Source of the DNA: Flavobacteriaceae bacterium
Lineage (GTDB): Bacteria > Bacteroidota > Bacteroidia > Flavobacteriales > Flavobacteriaceae
Length of the DNA stretch: 17,404 nucleotides
Assembly (NCBI GenBank): GCA_029245825.1
Contig: JAQWON010000082.1
Location: 1 to 17,404 of the forward strand
Reading direction: 5' to 3'
Each line of letters starts with the position of its first letter. The first letter of the stretch is position 1. Of this stretch, positions 1-7,993 are shown in pieces. Both the position numbers and the translations under genes were made by a program. Under the pieces are notes generated by a model. That model saw only the letters and a list, made by a program, of their open reading frames with translations, did no database searches and was not told where the DNA came from.

Positions 1-2
1 AA

Positions 3-569
3 GATGTAAATTCCTTAAGAAAACATTTTAGCTGGATCAATAAAAATTATAAAAATGAAAATGTTTTAATTAATTTTTTAACAAACCATGACGAAAATTC
101 TTGGAATGGAAGTATTAAAGAAGTTTACGGTGATGCTGAAAAAGTTTTTACAGCATTGAGCTACCTTTCTCCTGGAATACCACTAATTTATAGTGGTCAA
201 GAGTATGATTTGAATAAAAGATTACTTTTTTTTGAGAAGGATAGTTTTCCTAAAGTTTCAGGAGCGACAATAGATTTTTTAAAAAGAATGGGTGACCTAA
301 AAAATAATCACCCTGCATTAAAAGCGAGTTTAGGGTATGAAAAACTTTCTTATATCGAAACTAATGCAGAAGACAAAATCTTAGCTTTTGAAAGAAGAAA
401 TAAAGGAGATACAATTGTTTTTATCGCTAATTTTAGTAGTAATCATAGTCAATTTAGAATGAATTATGATAGCAATTTTAAAAGCTTTCCCAAAGGAACG
501 AAAAAAACCCTTTCTTCAACTTATGAGTATGTTATGAAACCTTGGGAATTTTGGATTTTAATCAAATGA
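3..569 (+). CDS. GH13 alpha-amylase-family glycoside hydrolase, C-terminal part (5' end outside window)
   Basis: The frame is open from the first bases of the window, so this is the 3' end of a longer gene; the TTG at 156 is internal and not a start. The visible 188 residues carry FLTNHDENSW, the fourth conserved region of GH13 enzymes containing the catalytic-site His-Asp pair. A PGIPLIYSGQEY segment typical of the last strands of the GH13 barrel follows. The final ~75 residues look like the small all-beta C-terminal domain and end in KPWEFWILIK. The family acts on alpha-glucans or related sugars, in flavobacteria often in the periplasm. The nucleophile and general acid lie outside the window, so the exact substrate cannot be called. 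The stop is followed 30 bases later by the next gene on the same strand. Confidence 0.88.
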   Translation, partial: DVNSLRKHFSWINKNYKNENVLINFLTNHDENSWNGSIKEVYGDAEKVFTALSYLSPGIPLIYSGQEYDLNKRLLFFEKDSFPKVSGATIDFLKRMGDLKNNHPALKASLGYEKLSYIETNAEDKILAFERRNKGDTIVFIANFSSNHSQFRMNYDSNFKSFPKGTKKTLSSTYEYVMKPWEFWILIK

Positions 570-582
570 CATTAATCTTTTA

Positions 583-590
583 TAAATTTG
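583..590 (+). promoter_or_regulatory. Possible Bacteroidota -7 box before the glycerophosphodiesterase
   Basis: TAAATTTG fits the TAnnTTTG -7 consensus and sits nine bases before the ATG at 600. No TTG is found at the expected distance upstream, so this is only half of a promoter. If used, the 5' untranslated region would be only a few bases. Confidence 0.35.
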
Positions 591-599
591 ATCTTATAA

Positions 600-1352
600 A
601 TGCCTAGATTATTTTTTTTAACATTTATTTTTCTATCTGTGATTTCTTGTCTTAAAAAATCTTTCCCGCTTGTTATAGGTCATCGTGGAGCAATGGGATA
701 TATTGCAGAAAACACTATTCCTTCAATTGAAAAAGCTATTGAATTAGGAGCAGATGGTATAGAAATAGATGTCTTTAAATGTGCTTCAGGAGAATTAGTT
801 GTCTTTCATGATATCATGCTAGATAAGCTAACCAACTTAAATGGAAATATTGAGGAAACATCTCTTGACTCACTAAAAAAGGCGAAGGTTCTAGGATCAT
901 ATGCGATACCTACACTCAATGAAGTAATGGATTTAATTGATGGTAGTTTAATTCTGAATATTGAGCTAAAAGGATCTGGAACTGCTGTTCCAACTAATGA
1001 CTTACTCCAAGACTATTTTAAAAACTCTTCATGGGATCCCTCAAAAATAATTATTTCAAGTTTTAAGTGGGATGAATTGAATATATTCTTCAATTTAAAT
1101 AAAGAAGTTCCAATAGCGATACTTACAGATAGTAATCCTTTAGAATCAATACCTTTTGCAAAAAAAATAAAGGCTTATGCTATAAATCCTAAGTACTCTT
1201 TATTAACAAATAAAAATTCAAAAATTATAAAGGATGAAGGGATTAAATTATTCCCATGGACTGTTAATAACCCAAGTGACATTAAATCTATGATATCTTT
1301 AGGAGTAGATGGAATTATAACTGATTTTCCAGATAGAGTTAATAAAGAATAA
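600..1352 (+). CDS. Glycerophosphodiester phosphodiesterase, predicted lipoprotein
   Basis: This 250-residue protein is a GDPD-family phosphodiesterase, which cleaves glycerophosphodiesters to glycerol 3-phosphate and an alcohol. The N-terminus is a lipoprotein signal: Met-Pro-Arg, a hydrophobic stretch, then the lipobox VISC with the acceptor Cys at residue 17, so the enzyme is probably anchored in a membrane facing the periplasm. The family signature follows: IGHRG at 26-30, AENT at 36-39, then GADGIEIDV (the metal-binding Glu/Asp pair) and VVFHD. The C-terminal FPWTVNNP and GVDGIITDFPD blocks are also typical. It starts 30 bases after the amylase-family gene and is followed 29 bases later by mvaD; co-transcription is possible. 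The substrate head group cannot be read from sequence. Confidence 0.92.
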   Translation: MPRLFFLTFIFLSVISCLKKSFPLVIGHRGAMGYIAENTIPSIEKAIELGADGIEIDVFKCASGELVVFHDIMLDKLTNLNGNIEETSLDSLKKAKVLGSYAIPTLNEVMDLIDGSLILNIELKGSGTAVPTNDLLQDYFKNSSWDPSKIIISSFKWDELNIFFNLNKEVPIAILTDSNPLESIPFAKKIKAYAINPKYSLLTNKNSKIIKDEGIKLFPWTVNNPSDIKSMISLGVDGIITDFPDRVNKE

Positions 1353-1381
1353 TTTATCTTTTGCTTAGTTTTAAGATATAA

Positions 1382-2455
1382 ATGAATCAAGAAAAATTTA
1401 TTTTTAAAAACAACGAAGGAATTTCTTATACTTCATTTTGGGAAGCCCCTTCAAACATAGCATTAATTAAATATTGGGGAAAAAAGGGAAATCAAATACC
1501 TTCTAATCCCTCTATTAGTTTTTTGCTTTCTAAGTGTTTTACAAGAACAAAAATTAATTTTAGTCCTATTAATTCAAAAAAAGATCCCTGGTTTACTTTT
1601 AAACTTGACGGTAAAATTAAATTAGATTTTTACAAAAAAATAGAAACTTTTTTAGAAAATATTTTGCCGTATGTCCCATCTTTAAAGATGCACAATCTAA
1701 TGATAGATAGCAGTAATTCTTTTCCCCACAGTTCAGGTATAGCCTCTTCTGCATCATCTATGGCCGCAATAGCTCTATGTATTACTGATTGGGAGAGACA
1801 AATTAATTCTGAAATGACAGAAGAGACATTTAAAATTAAAACCTCTTTTTTAGCTAGACTTGGATCTGGCAGTGCCTCTAGAAGTATTTATGGGCCTATA
1901 GCATCTTGGGGTAAAACTTCTCATTTAAAAGAAAGTAGTGATAGATATGCTATTCCTTTTAAGCAAAAAATAGATAAAATATTTGATGGTTTTTGTAATA
2001 CAATAATTATAATAGATGAAGCTAAAAAAGAAATAAGTAGTACAGAAGGTCATAGATTAATGAATGATCATCCATTTGCCAAAAAAAGATTTTATCAAGC
2101 CAATCAAAACTTTTTTGAAATAAAAAACTCTCTTGCAACTGGAGATATTGAAAAATTTATTCAAATTGTAGAATCAGAAGCTCTTACATTGCATGCATTA
2201 ATGATGACCTCATCACCACCATATAAGCTTTTTAAACCAGAAACTATTGAAATAATTGAGCTAATTAAAAATTACAGAGAGAATTCAAAAACCCCATTAT
2301 GTTTTACTCTTGATGCAGGACCAAATATTCATTTTTTATACCCTAAAGCCTTTAGAAAAGATGTTCTAGATTTTATAGATAATGAAATAATTAAAATTTT
2401 TCCAAGTATAAAATTTATTCATGATCAAGTTGGGAATGGTCCAAAAAAGATATAA
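1382..2455 (+). CDS. mvaD: Diphosphomevalonate decarboxylase
   Basis: This 357-residue GHMP-superfamily enzyme converts mevalonate 5-diphosphate to isopentenyl diphosphate with ATP, the last step of the mevalonate route. Visible motifs are APSNIALIKYWGKK near the N-terminus (substrate-binding Lys/Tyr/Trp region), the phosphate-binding loop SSGIASSASSM, GSGSASRS with the conserved Ser and Arg that hold the diphosphate, and LDAGPNIHFL carrying the catalytic Asp. Length is slightly longer than typical bacterial forms. The next gene begins 10 bases after the stop and encodes a second GHMP kinase, the arrangement usual in Flavobacteriia, which make isoprenoids through mevalonate rather than MEP. 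Confidence 0.95.
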   Translation: MNQEKFIFKNNEGISYTSFWEAPSNIALIKYWGKKGNQIPSNPSISFLLSKCFTRTKINFSPINSKKDPWFTFKLDGKIKLDFYKKIETFLENILPYVPSLKMHNLMIDSSNSFPHSSGIASSASSMAAIALCITDWERQINSEMTEETFKIKTSFLARLGSGSASRSIYGPIASWGKTSHLKESSDRYAIPFKQKIDKIFDGFCNTIIIIDEAKKEISSTEGHRLMNDHPFAKKRFYQANQNFFEIKNSLATGDIEKFIQIVESEALTLHALMMTSSPPYKLFKPETIEIIELIKNYRENSKTPLCFTLDAGPNIHFLYPKAFRKDVLDFIDNEIIKIFPSIKFIHDQVGNGPKKI

Positions 2456-2465
2456 TTTTAAACCC

Positions 2466-3395
2466 ATGAAAGGCCCCCTTTTTTATGCTAAAATTTTACT
2501 CTTTGGAGAATATGGTATTATAAAAGATTCAAGAGGTCTTTCCATACCCTATAATTTTTTCCAAGGAGCCCTAAAAATCCCACAAAATGAATCAGAATTC
2601 ATCTATGATTCAAATAAAAAATTAACAGAATTTTCAAAATTTTTAAGAAAGGTTAATCATGATTTAGTCGAATTTGATTGGAAAAAAATGGAGAGGGATT
2701 TGTCCGATAAATTATATTTTGACAGTAGTATTCCTCAAGGATATGGGCTTGGTAGCAGTGGTGCGTTAGTTGCCTCTTTTTATGACAGATATGCTCTAGA
2801 AAAAATTTCAGTTGTTGAAAATCTTAACAAAGAAAAATTGATAAAGCTTAAAAATATATTTGCTGAAATGGAGGGATTTTTTCATGGAAAATCTTCTGGT
2901 CTTGACCCCTTAAATAGTTATTTAAGCCTTCCTATTCTAATTAATTCAAGTGAGAATATTCAGCCAACTGGAATCCCTTCTCAAAATTTGGATGGCAAGG
3001 GAGCTGTTTTTTTATTAGATAGTGGATCTTCAAGGGAAACAGGTCAATTGATGTCCATCTTTTTAAAAAACATGAAGCATGAAAAATTCAATGTAATGAT
3101 GAAAGAAAAATTTAATACCATTAGCGATAATTGTGTTAATGATTTTTTAAAGGGAAATGTCAAATCACTTTTCGTAAATATTAAATCTCTCTCAAAATTA
3201 GTTTATGATAATTTTAAACCAATGATCCCCTCTGATTTTATAGAAATATGGAAGAAAGGAATTGAAACTAATGCATACTTTTTAAAATTATGTGGTTCTG
3301 GAGGAGGAGGCTATATTTTAGGTTTCACCCAAGATTTTAATAAAACAGCTAAAATTTTAAATAGATATAAGCTAGAAGTGGTTTATTCTTTGTAA
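2466..3395 (+). CDS. Mevalonate kinase-like GHMP kinase
   Basis: This 309-residue GHMP kinase most likely phosphorylates mevalonate, judging by its place next to mvaD and by family. I chose the ATG at 2466 (MKGPLFYAKILLFGEYG) because this N-terminus, with the LFGEYG motif 1, is the conserved one; the longer frame from 2421 would overlap mvaD and adds only unconserved residues. The ATP-binding loop IPQGYGLGSSGALVAS is at about residues 89-102. The segment FHGKSSGLDPLNSY contains the candidate catalytic Asp. LCGSGGGGYILGF near the C-terminus is GHMP motif 3. All key motifs are intact. It could alternatively be a phosphomevalonate kinase, since flavobacterial GHMP kinases are often annotated loosely. 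Confidence 0.85.
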   Translation: MKGPLFYAKILLFGEYGIIKDSRGLSIPYNFFQGALKIPQNESEFIYDSNKKLTEFSKFLRKVNHDLVEFDWKKMERDLSDKLYFDSSIPQGYGLGSSGALVASFYDRYALEKISVVENLNKEKLIKLKNIFAEMEGFFHGKSSGLDPLNSYLSLPILINSSENIQPTGIPSQNLDGKGAVFLLDSGSSRETGQLMSIFLKNMKHEKFNVMMKEKFNTISDNCVNDFLKGNVKSLFVNIKSLSKLVYDNFKPMIPSDFIEIWKKGIETNAYFLKLCGSGGGGYILGFTQDFNKTAKILNRYKLEVVYSL

Positions 3396-3404
3396 TTTTT
3401 TTTG

Positions 3405-4286
3405 ATGTTTTTATCAAAAGGTCAAGAAAATATATTGGTTAAAGTCCTAGGTTTATTCAGCATAATAAGAGGATATAATATTTTAATTTTAATTCTTGCT
3501 CAGTACTTAACTGCTCGTTATGTTTTTTCTCCAAACTCAAATTTTGAGCAAATAATTTTTGACCTGAATTTATTTTACTTAGTTTTTGCAACAGCCTTAT
3601 CTACATCATCAGGATATATCATTAATAATTACTTTGATGCTGAAAAAGATAAAATAAATAGACCACAAAAATTTTTAATTGAGCATACTATATCTCAAGG
3701 GCTTCAATTTAGGATATATCTGTTGATGAACCTAACTTGTTTAGTAGTTTCTTGGCTTTTTTCTTTGAAGGCTGTTATCTTTTTTGTAACATATATATTG
3801 GGGATTTTACTTTATAGTGTTTTAATTAAAAGACTTTTTTGGTTAAGTAATATATACAAAGCGTTTTTAACTATTTTGCCATTTTTTGCTATCACTTTAT
3901 ATTTTAAAAATTTTGAGCAAATTATTTTTTTATACGCAGGGTTTTTGTTTTTATTGATTTTAATAAAAGATATCATAAAAGATTTTGAAAATTTCAAAGG
4001 AGATTGGGTTCATAGTTATAAAACTCTCCCTATCGTCTTTGGAAATCCTATTACTAAATTGATCATATCAACACTAATTTTAGTTACCTGGTTCTTAATT
4101 TATTTGTTAACTAAAAATGATTTAGGTCTGATTGAATATTATTTTATTTTTTGCATGCCTTATATGTTTTTTATTTTAATTCTCACTTGGATTTCATCAA
4201 CTAAGAAGATATATCTTTGGATCCACAACCTTCTCAAGTTTATAATTGTAGTTGGAGTATTTGGAATATATTTTATGTATAAATAA
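3405..4286 (+). CDS. UbiA-family membrane prenyltransferase (geranylgeranylglycerol-phosphate geranylgeranyltransferase-like)
   Basis: This 293-residue integral membrane protein has about eight hydrophobic segments. The first Asp-rich motif, NNYFDAEKD (Asn74, Asp78, Asp82), follows the NxxxDxxxD pattern, and the second, DIIKDFENFKGD, lies in the C-terminal half. Together they bind Mg-diphosphate of the prenyl donor. UbiA enzymes attach prenyl chains to an acceptor. The flavobacterial member in this neighbourhood is usually annotated as a geranylgeranylglycerol-phosphate geranylgeranyltransferase, but the acceptor cannot be deduced from sequence and a quinone-type acceptor is possible. The ATG at 3405 is preferred over the TTG just before it. 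Its position nine bases after the mevalonate kinase gene links isoprenoid precursor synthesis with its use. Confidence 0.85.
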   Translation: MFLSKGQENILVKVLGLFSIIRGYNILILILAQYLTARYVFSPNSNFEQIIFDLNLFYLVFATALSTSSGYIINNYFDAEKDKINRPQKFLIEHTISQGLQFRIYLLMNLTCLVVSWLFSLKAVIFFVTYILGILLYSVLIKRLFWLSNIYKAFLTILPFFAITLYFKNFEQIIFLYAGFLFLLILIKDIIKDFENFKGDWVHSYKTLPIVFGNPITKLIISTLILVTWFLIYLLTKNDLGLIEYYFIFCMPYMFFILILTWISSTKKIYLWIHNLLKFIIVVGVFGIYFMYK

Positions 4287-4308
4287 AATTTTATAGTTTT
4301 TTAAAGTA

Positions 4309-5052
4309 ATGAAACAGGGTAAAAAAAAAGATTCTAAGGAGACTAAGGTTAGATTAAACAAGTATATTTCCAATTCAGGAATTTGCTCAAGAAGAGATGC
4401 TGATCGTTATATTTTGAAGGGTTTAGTAAGTGTAAATGATAAAATAGTAAAAGATTTAGGCACAAAAGTCTTTTTAAAAGACAAGGTAGAATTCAGAAAT
4501 AAAATTGTTGAAAAATCTTTTTTTGAGTATTTTTTATTAAATAAACCAAAAGGGTTTGTAGTTACAAATCAAGGGGGAGTTAAAAATAATTTTCTGAAAA
4601 ATTTTTCAAACACAAATCTGTCTTCAAAAATAATTCCTTTTGGAGATATGGGTAAATTAATTACGGGACTTATAGTTATGACCAACGATTTAGAACTAAT
4701 TAACAGATTAAATCGTCCTAAATCTAAAATAAACATGATTTATCAATTGACTCTAAACAAAAACATTGATAATAAACACTTAATAGAATTGAAAAGAGGA
4801 GTTATTTTAGATAAAAAAAAATTTTCTTTAGAGGAGATAGATATTGTTAAAGACACTGATGATGAATTTGTTCTTGGAATTAGAGCTTTTAGTATAATGC
4901 CAAGTATATTAACAAAAATGTTTAAAAAGCTTAACTATAAAGTTCTAAAAATGGATAGGGTTGTTTTTGCTGGTCTAACAAAAAAAGATCTGCCAAGGGG
5001 TAATTGGAGAAAATTAACTTCAAAAGAAAGGGGGTTTTTAAAAATGCTATAA
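4309..5052 (+). CDS. S4-domain RsuA/RluB-family pseudouridine synthase-like protein, catalytic residue apparently lost
   Basis: This 247-residue protein has the family architecture: a basic N-terminus with a run of nine A bases, an S4 RNA-binding domain at about 15-62 (VRLNKYISNSGICSRRDADR), then the synthase domain beginning YFLLNKPKGFVV. The C-terminal DRVVFAGLTKKDLPRGNW is the usual flavobacterial ending. Active members convert specific rRNA uridines to pseudouridine using the Asp of a GR[LM]D motif. Here that position reads PFGDMGKLITGL, so the Arg is Asp113 and the catalytic Asp is Gly115. The basic NRxVRRMF-type segment expected near 193-205 is also replaced, by AFSIMPSILTKMF. The reading frame is intact. 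It may have kept only RNA binding, or be decaying. It follows the prenyltransferase gene by 22 bases. Confidence 0.85.
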   Translation: MKQGKKKDSKETKVRLNKYISNSGICSRRDADRYILKGLVSVNDKIVKDLGTKVFLKDKVEFRNKIVEKSFFEYFLLNKPKGFVVTNQGGVKNNFLKNFSNTNLSSKIIPFGDMGKLITGLIVMTNDLELINRLNRPKSKINMIYQLTLNKNIDNKHLIELKRGVILDKKKFSLEEIDIVKDTDDEFVLGIRAFSIMPSILTKMFKKLNYKVLKMDRVVFAGLTKKDLPRGNWRKLTSKERGFLKML

Positions 5053-5181
5053 ATATTTCAACTAAAATTTTTGTATTCTAATTCTCTTGCAGGGGCTATA
5101 AAACTCTCAAAAACCCATGTTGTACCAAAGTGCAGAATGCATAAAGGTTTAAAGAAACTATAAATAGAGTTATTCCAAAAA

Positions 5182-5289
5182 TTAGTTTATTTTTCTTTTT
5201 TCTGATTTTGACCTTAATTGCTCGATTAAACCTTTTACTAAATTAATTTCATTATATACTGGGATTATAATTGATAGTCTTTCACTCAT
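5182..5289 (-). pseudogene. Truncated family-2 glycosyltransferase remnant
   Basis: An ATG at 5289 overlaps the last eight bases of the DUF547 gene (ATGAGTGA) and opens a 35-codon frame, MSERLSIIIPVYNE then a short helix-like stretch, ending at TAA 5182. SIIIPVYNE is the hallmark first strand of GT-A-fold family-2 glycosyltransferases, which normally continue for 200 or more residues with a GGSTDGT-like motif; none of that is present. The overlapping start shows it was once translationally coupled to DUF547. In marine bacteria the TIGR04283-type glycosyltransferase linked to arsenosugar synthesis has a similar start and is, to my recollection, found near DUF547 genes, but the remnant is too short to assign. 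Bases 5058-5186 in another minus frame are open for about 43 codons and could be a tail remnant or chance. Confidence 0.6.
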
Positions 5290-5980
5290 TTAAAAGCCAG
5301 TTATATTTTAGATACTTAAATCTAGTTTTTTCGGAAATTTTTCTTGGAGCATAAAGATTAATAAACTTAACAAGAGATTTTTTTGAGCCAAAATCTTTAT
5401 TAAACCAAAGAAATATTTTTGATAATTTAACTTGATTTTGCGAAAAAACATTTTTTGATTTATCAGTTAAAAAGTTTTTAACAGAGATCTCGAGTTGAGT
5501 TTCAAGTTTATTCGCTTTATATGCATTATATGAAAGGTTTGGACATGATATAGAAGCACAATTGATAGCAAAATGAATTCTTGGCTCATCCATTTTTCTA
5601 AGTATATTATGTTCAATTTCTGAAAGCGAGTAATTTATTTCGTTTATAGAGAAGACTTTTTTATTCCATGGATTTTTAATTTTTTTTATACTTTCCAAAG
5701 GGTAATTATCTAAAACTAATAAAACAGTTAATGCGTTATAGGCATTAATCCAGTAAGATAGTATCTCATTTTTACTCCAGTATTTTTTTGGAGGATTTTG
5801 CTGAAGAGCCTCTATATAAGATTCTATACCATGCTTGTTTGTTCGCCATTTCTTATAATTAACTCTTCCTTCATAAGAAACATATTTTTTAAGTTCATTA
5901 TCCCATCTATCATGAATGTTCTTTTGACCACTTAGTGGTAGAATAATTAAAGACATTAAGATTATTAATTTACCTAACAT
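5282..5980 (-). CDS. DUF547 domain protein, secreted
   Basis: This 232-residue protein has an N-terminal signal peptide (MLGKLIILMSLIILPLSGQ) followed by one DUF547 domain. The domain is recognised by YWINAYNALTVLLVL and, later, RIHFAINCASISCPNLS with its paired cysteines and the conserved HFAINC core. The biochemical function of DUF547 is not established; its His/Cys/Asn residues suggest a papain-like or transglutaminase-like hydrolase fold, which is inference. The export signal puts it in the periplasm or outside. It lies 64 bases downstream of trpA on the same strand without a convincing terminator between, so read-through from the trp operon is possible. Its stop overlaps the start of the glycosyltransferase remnant. 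Confidence 0.87.
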   Translation of the reverse strand: MLGKLIILMSLIILPLSGQKNIHDRWDNELKKYVSYEGRVNYKKWRTNKHGIESYIEALQQNPPKKYWSKNEILSYWINAYNALTVLLVLDNYPLESIKKIKNPWNKKVFSINEINYSLSEIEHNILRKMDEPRIHFAINCASISCPNLSYNAYKANKLETQLEISVKNFLTDKSKNVFSQNQVKLSKIFLWFNKDFGSKKSLVKFINLYAPRKISEKTRFKYLKYNWLLNE

Positions 5981-6044
5981 TATTTAGGATGATTCATTTT
6001 TTTAAAATTTTATTAGTAAAATGATGAGTGGCGATAACATAAAT

Positions 6045-6812
6045 TTATTTTCCTTTTATTTTTGATACAAAATAATTTATTTTATTTAAATCATTTTGTT
6101 CTAAAAATTTAATGAATGCGGATCCAATTATAGCTCCATTTGAATTTTCACATGCTAATTTAAATGTTTCCGAATTGCTAACTCCAAAGCCTACTAGCGT
6201 TGGGTTTTTAAGCCTCATTTTTTTAATTCTCTTAAAGTAATTAATTTGCTCATCTTCAAATCTTTCTCTAGTTCCAGTAACACTAGAACTACTTACCATA
6301 TATATAAATCCATTAGAAGCACTGTCAATTAAGTTGATTCTTTCCCCTGATGTTTGAGGTGTAATTAAGAATATTTTATATAGACCATTTTTTTTAAAAA
6401 TTGACTGATATGATTTTTGATATATTTCTAAAGGAAGATCGGGTATTATAAGACCATCAATTCCTACTTGATTACATTTTTCACAAAATTTTTCAACTCC
6501 AAATCGCATGATTGGATTAAAATATCCCATAATTATTAGAGGAATTTTAATTTCTTCTCTAGCCCTTTCTAATTGTTTAAAAAGGTTCATTGATGTCATT
6601 CCATTTTTTAACGCAATGTTTGAACTTTTTTGGATTACAGGACCATCAGCAAGAGGGTCACTAAAAGGCATTCCTATTTCAATCATATCCACTCCACTCT
6701 CTTGAAGCCTCTTAAGAATTGGCATTGTATCTCCAATTCTTGGATATCCAGCAGAAAAATATATTGATAATATTTTTTTTGATTTTTTGAAAGTTTTATC
6801 TATTCTGTTCAC
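6045..6812 (-). CDS. trpA: Tryptophan synthase alpha subunit
   Basis: This 255-residue TIM-barrel protein cleaves indole-3-glycerol phosphate to indole and glyceraldehyde 3-phosphate, and passes indole to TrpB through the alpha2beta2 tunnel. Catalytic residues are visible in GVDMIEIGMPFSDPLADGP: Glu45 and Asp56 correspond to Glu49 and Asp60 of the enterobacterial enzyme. The phosphate-binding segments VGFGVSN and GAIIGSAF lie near the C-terminus. Length is close to the family norm, with slight trimming. Its ATG overlaps the trpB stop by four bases, and it is the last gene of the trp operon. Confidence 0.97.
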   Translation of the reverse strand: MNRIDKTFKKSKKILSIYFSAGYPRIGDTMPILKRLQESGVDMIEIGMPFSDPLADGPVIQKSSNIALKNGMTSMNLFKQLERAREEIKIPLIIMGYFNPIMRFGVEKFCEKCNQVGIDGLIIPDLPLEIYQKSYQSIFKKNGLYKIFLITPQTSGERINLIDSASNGFIYMVSSSSVTGTRERFEDEQINYFKRIKKMRLKNPTLVGFGVSNSETFKLACENSNGAIIGSAFIKFLEQNDLNKINYFVSKIKGK

Positions 6813-7993
6813 TGGAGTTTGAAAAAATTAATAAAAGTGTCAAGATCTTTATCGCCTCTGCCAGACAAATTTACAACGACTATGTTATTTGTCTCAAATT
6901 TGCGGTTTTTAAAAACCGCAAAGGCATGTGAGGTCTCAATTGCAGGTATAATTCCTTCAAGTTGGGATAGTTCTAGACCTGCCTGCATTGCATTTTCATC
7001 TGTAATTGAAATAAATTCTGCTCTTCCTGTTCGAAAAAGGTGAGAATGAAGAGGTCCAACACCAGGATAGTCTAGTCCTGCTGAAATAGAATATGGCTCA
7101 GTAATTTGACCATCTGGGGTTTGCATCAAAAGTGTTTTACTGCCATGTATGATCCCATCTTTTCCAAGGGCAGAAGTTGCCGCACTTTCCCCGCTATCAA
7201 TTCCCTTACCAGCAGCCTCAACTGCAATTAGGTTAACAGTTTTATTATTTAGAAAATGATAGTAGGCCCCAGCTGCATTGCTTCCTCCGCCAACACATGC
7301 AATTATATGATCGGGTTTTGATCTATTTTCTTTTTCTAAAAGTTGTTCTTCAATTTCTTTGCTTATTACAGATTGAAAACGAGCAACCATATCTGGGTAT
7401 GGATGAGGTCCAACAACAGAACCAATTATGTAATGAGTATTTAAAGGATTATTGATCCAATCTCTAATTGCTTCATTAGTTGCATCCTTTAAGGTTTTGC
7501 TGCCTGATTGAACAGATTTCACTTCTGCTCCAAGCATTTTCATTCGAGCTACATTTGGGGCTTGCCTTTTGATATCCAAATCTCCCATATAAACTACGCA
7601 TTTTATCCCCATTAACGCACAAACTGTTGCTGTTGCAACTCCATGTTGTCCAGCCCCAGTTTCAGCTATAATTCGCTTTTTCTTTAGATGCTTTGCTAAT
7701 AGAATTTGTCCAACAGTATTATTAATTTTGTGAGCCCCTGTATGACATAGATCTTCTCTTTTAAGATAAATTTTGGTATTATATTTTTTTGAAAGCCTTT
7801 TTGCAAAGTATAAAGGAGTTGGTCTTCCAACGTACTCTTCAAGAAGTTGATTGAACTCTTTTTTAAAACTAATATCATTTATTATTGAGAGATATTTTTG
7901 TTTTAATTCAAATATATTAGGATATAGCATTTCAGGAATGTAAGCTCCTCCAAAATCACCATAATAACCTTTTTGATCTATATTATAGTTCAT
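6809..7993 (-). CDS. trpB: Tryptophan synthase beta subunit
   Basis: This 394-residue PLP enzyme condenses indole with L-serine to tryptophan. The PLP-binding Lys89 sits in HTGAHKINN, the phosphate cradle is GGGSN at about 235-239, and CALMGIKCVVYMG and the LHSHLFRTGRAEF region are also typical. It is the standard TrpB1 type paired with trpA rather than the stand-alone TrpB2 type, judging by length and the adjacent trpA. It overlaps trpF by 11 bases upstream and trpA by four downstream, which suggests coupled translation and balanced subunit amounts. Confidence 0.98.
   Translation of the reverse strand: MNYNIDQKGYYGDFGGAYIPEMLYPNIFELKQKYLSIINDISFKKEFNQLLEEYVGRPTPLYFAKRLSKKYNTKIYLKREDLCHTGAHKINNTVGQILLAKHLKKKRIIAETGAGQHGVATATVCALMGIKCVVYMGDLDIKRQAPNVARMKMLGAEVKSVQSGSKTLKDATNEAIRDWINNPLNTHYIIGSVVGPHPYPDMVARFQSVISKEIEEQLLEKENRSKPDHIIACVGGGSNAAGAYYHFLNNKTVNLIAVEAAGKGIDSGESAATSALGKDGIIHGSKTLLMQTPDGQITEPYSISAGLDYPGVGPLHSHLFRTGRAEFISITDENAMQAGLELSQLEGIIPAIETSHAFAVFKNRKFETNNIVVVNLSGRGDKDLDTFINFFKLQ

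Noticed and set aside
156..569. TTG start for the first amylase-family frame
   Set aside because: The frame is open to the window edge and carries the conserved NHDENSW motif upstream of 156, so the gene is partial and this codon is internal.
2421..2465. Earlier ATG for the mevalonate kinase gene
   Set aside because: It would overlap mvaD and adds 15 residues without family resemblance; the ATG at 2466 gives the usual MKGPLFYAK start.
6007..6022. Hairpin ATTTTA/TAAAAT after trpA as operon terminator
   Set aside because: Six A-U pairs only, with three U bases after it; not stable enough to support a terminator call.
6508..6705. Plus-strand frame opposite trpA, and similar frames opposite trpB, trpC, the symporter and xerC
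   Set aside because: These are antisense shadows of well-conserved genes; their translations resemble no family and lack plausible starts and context.
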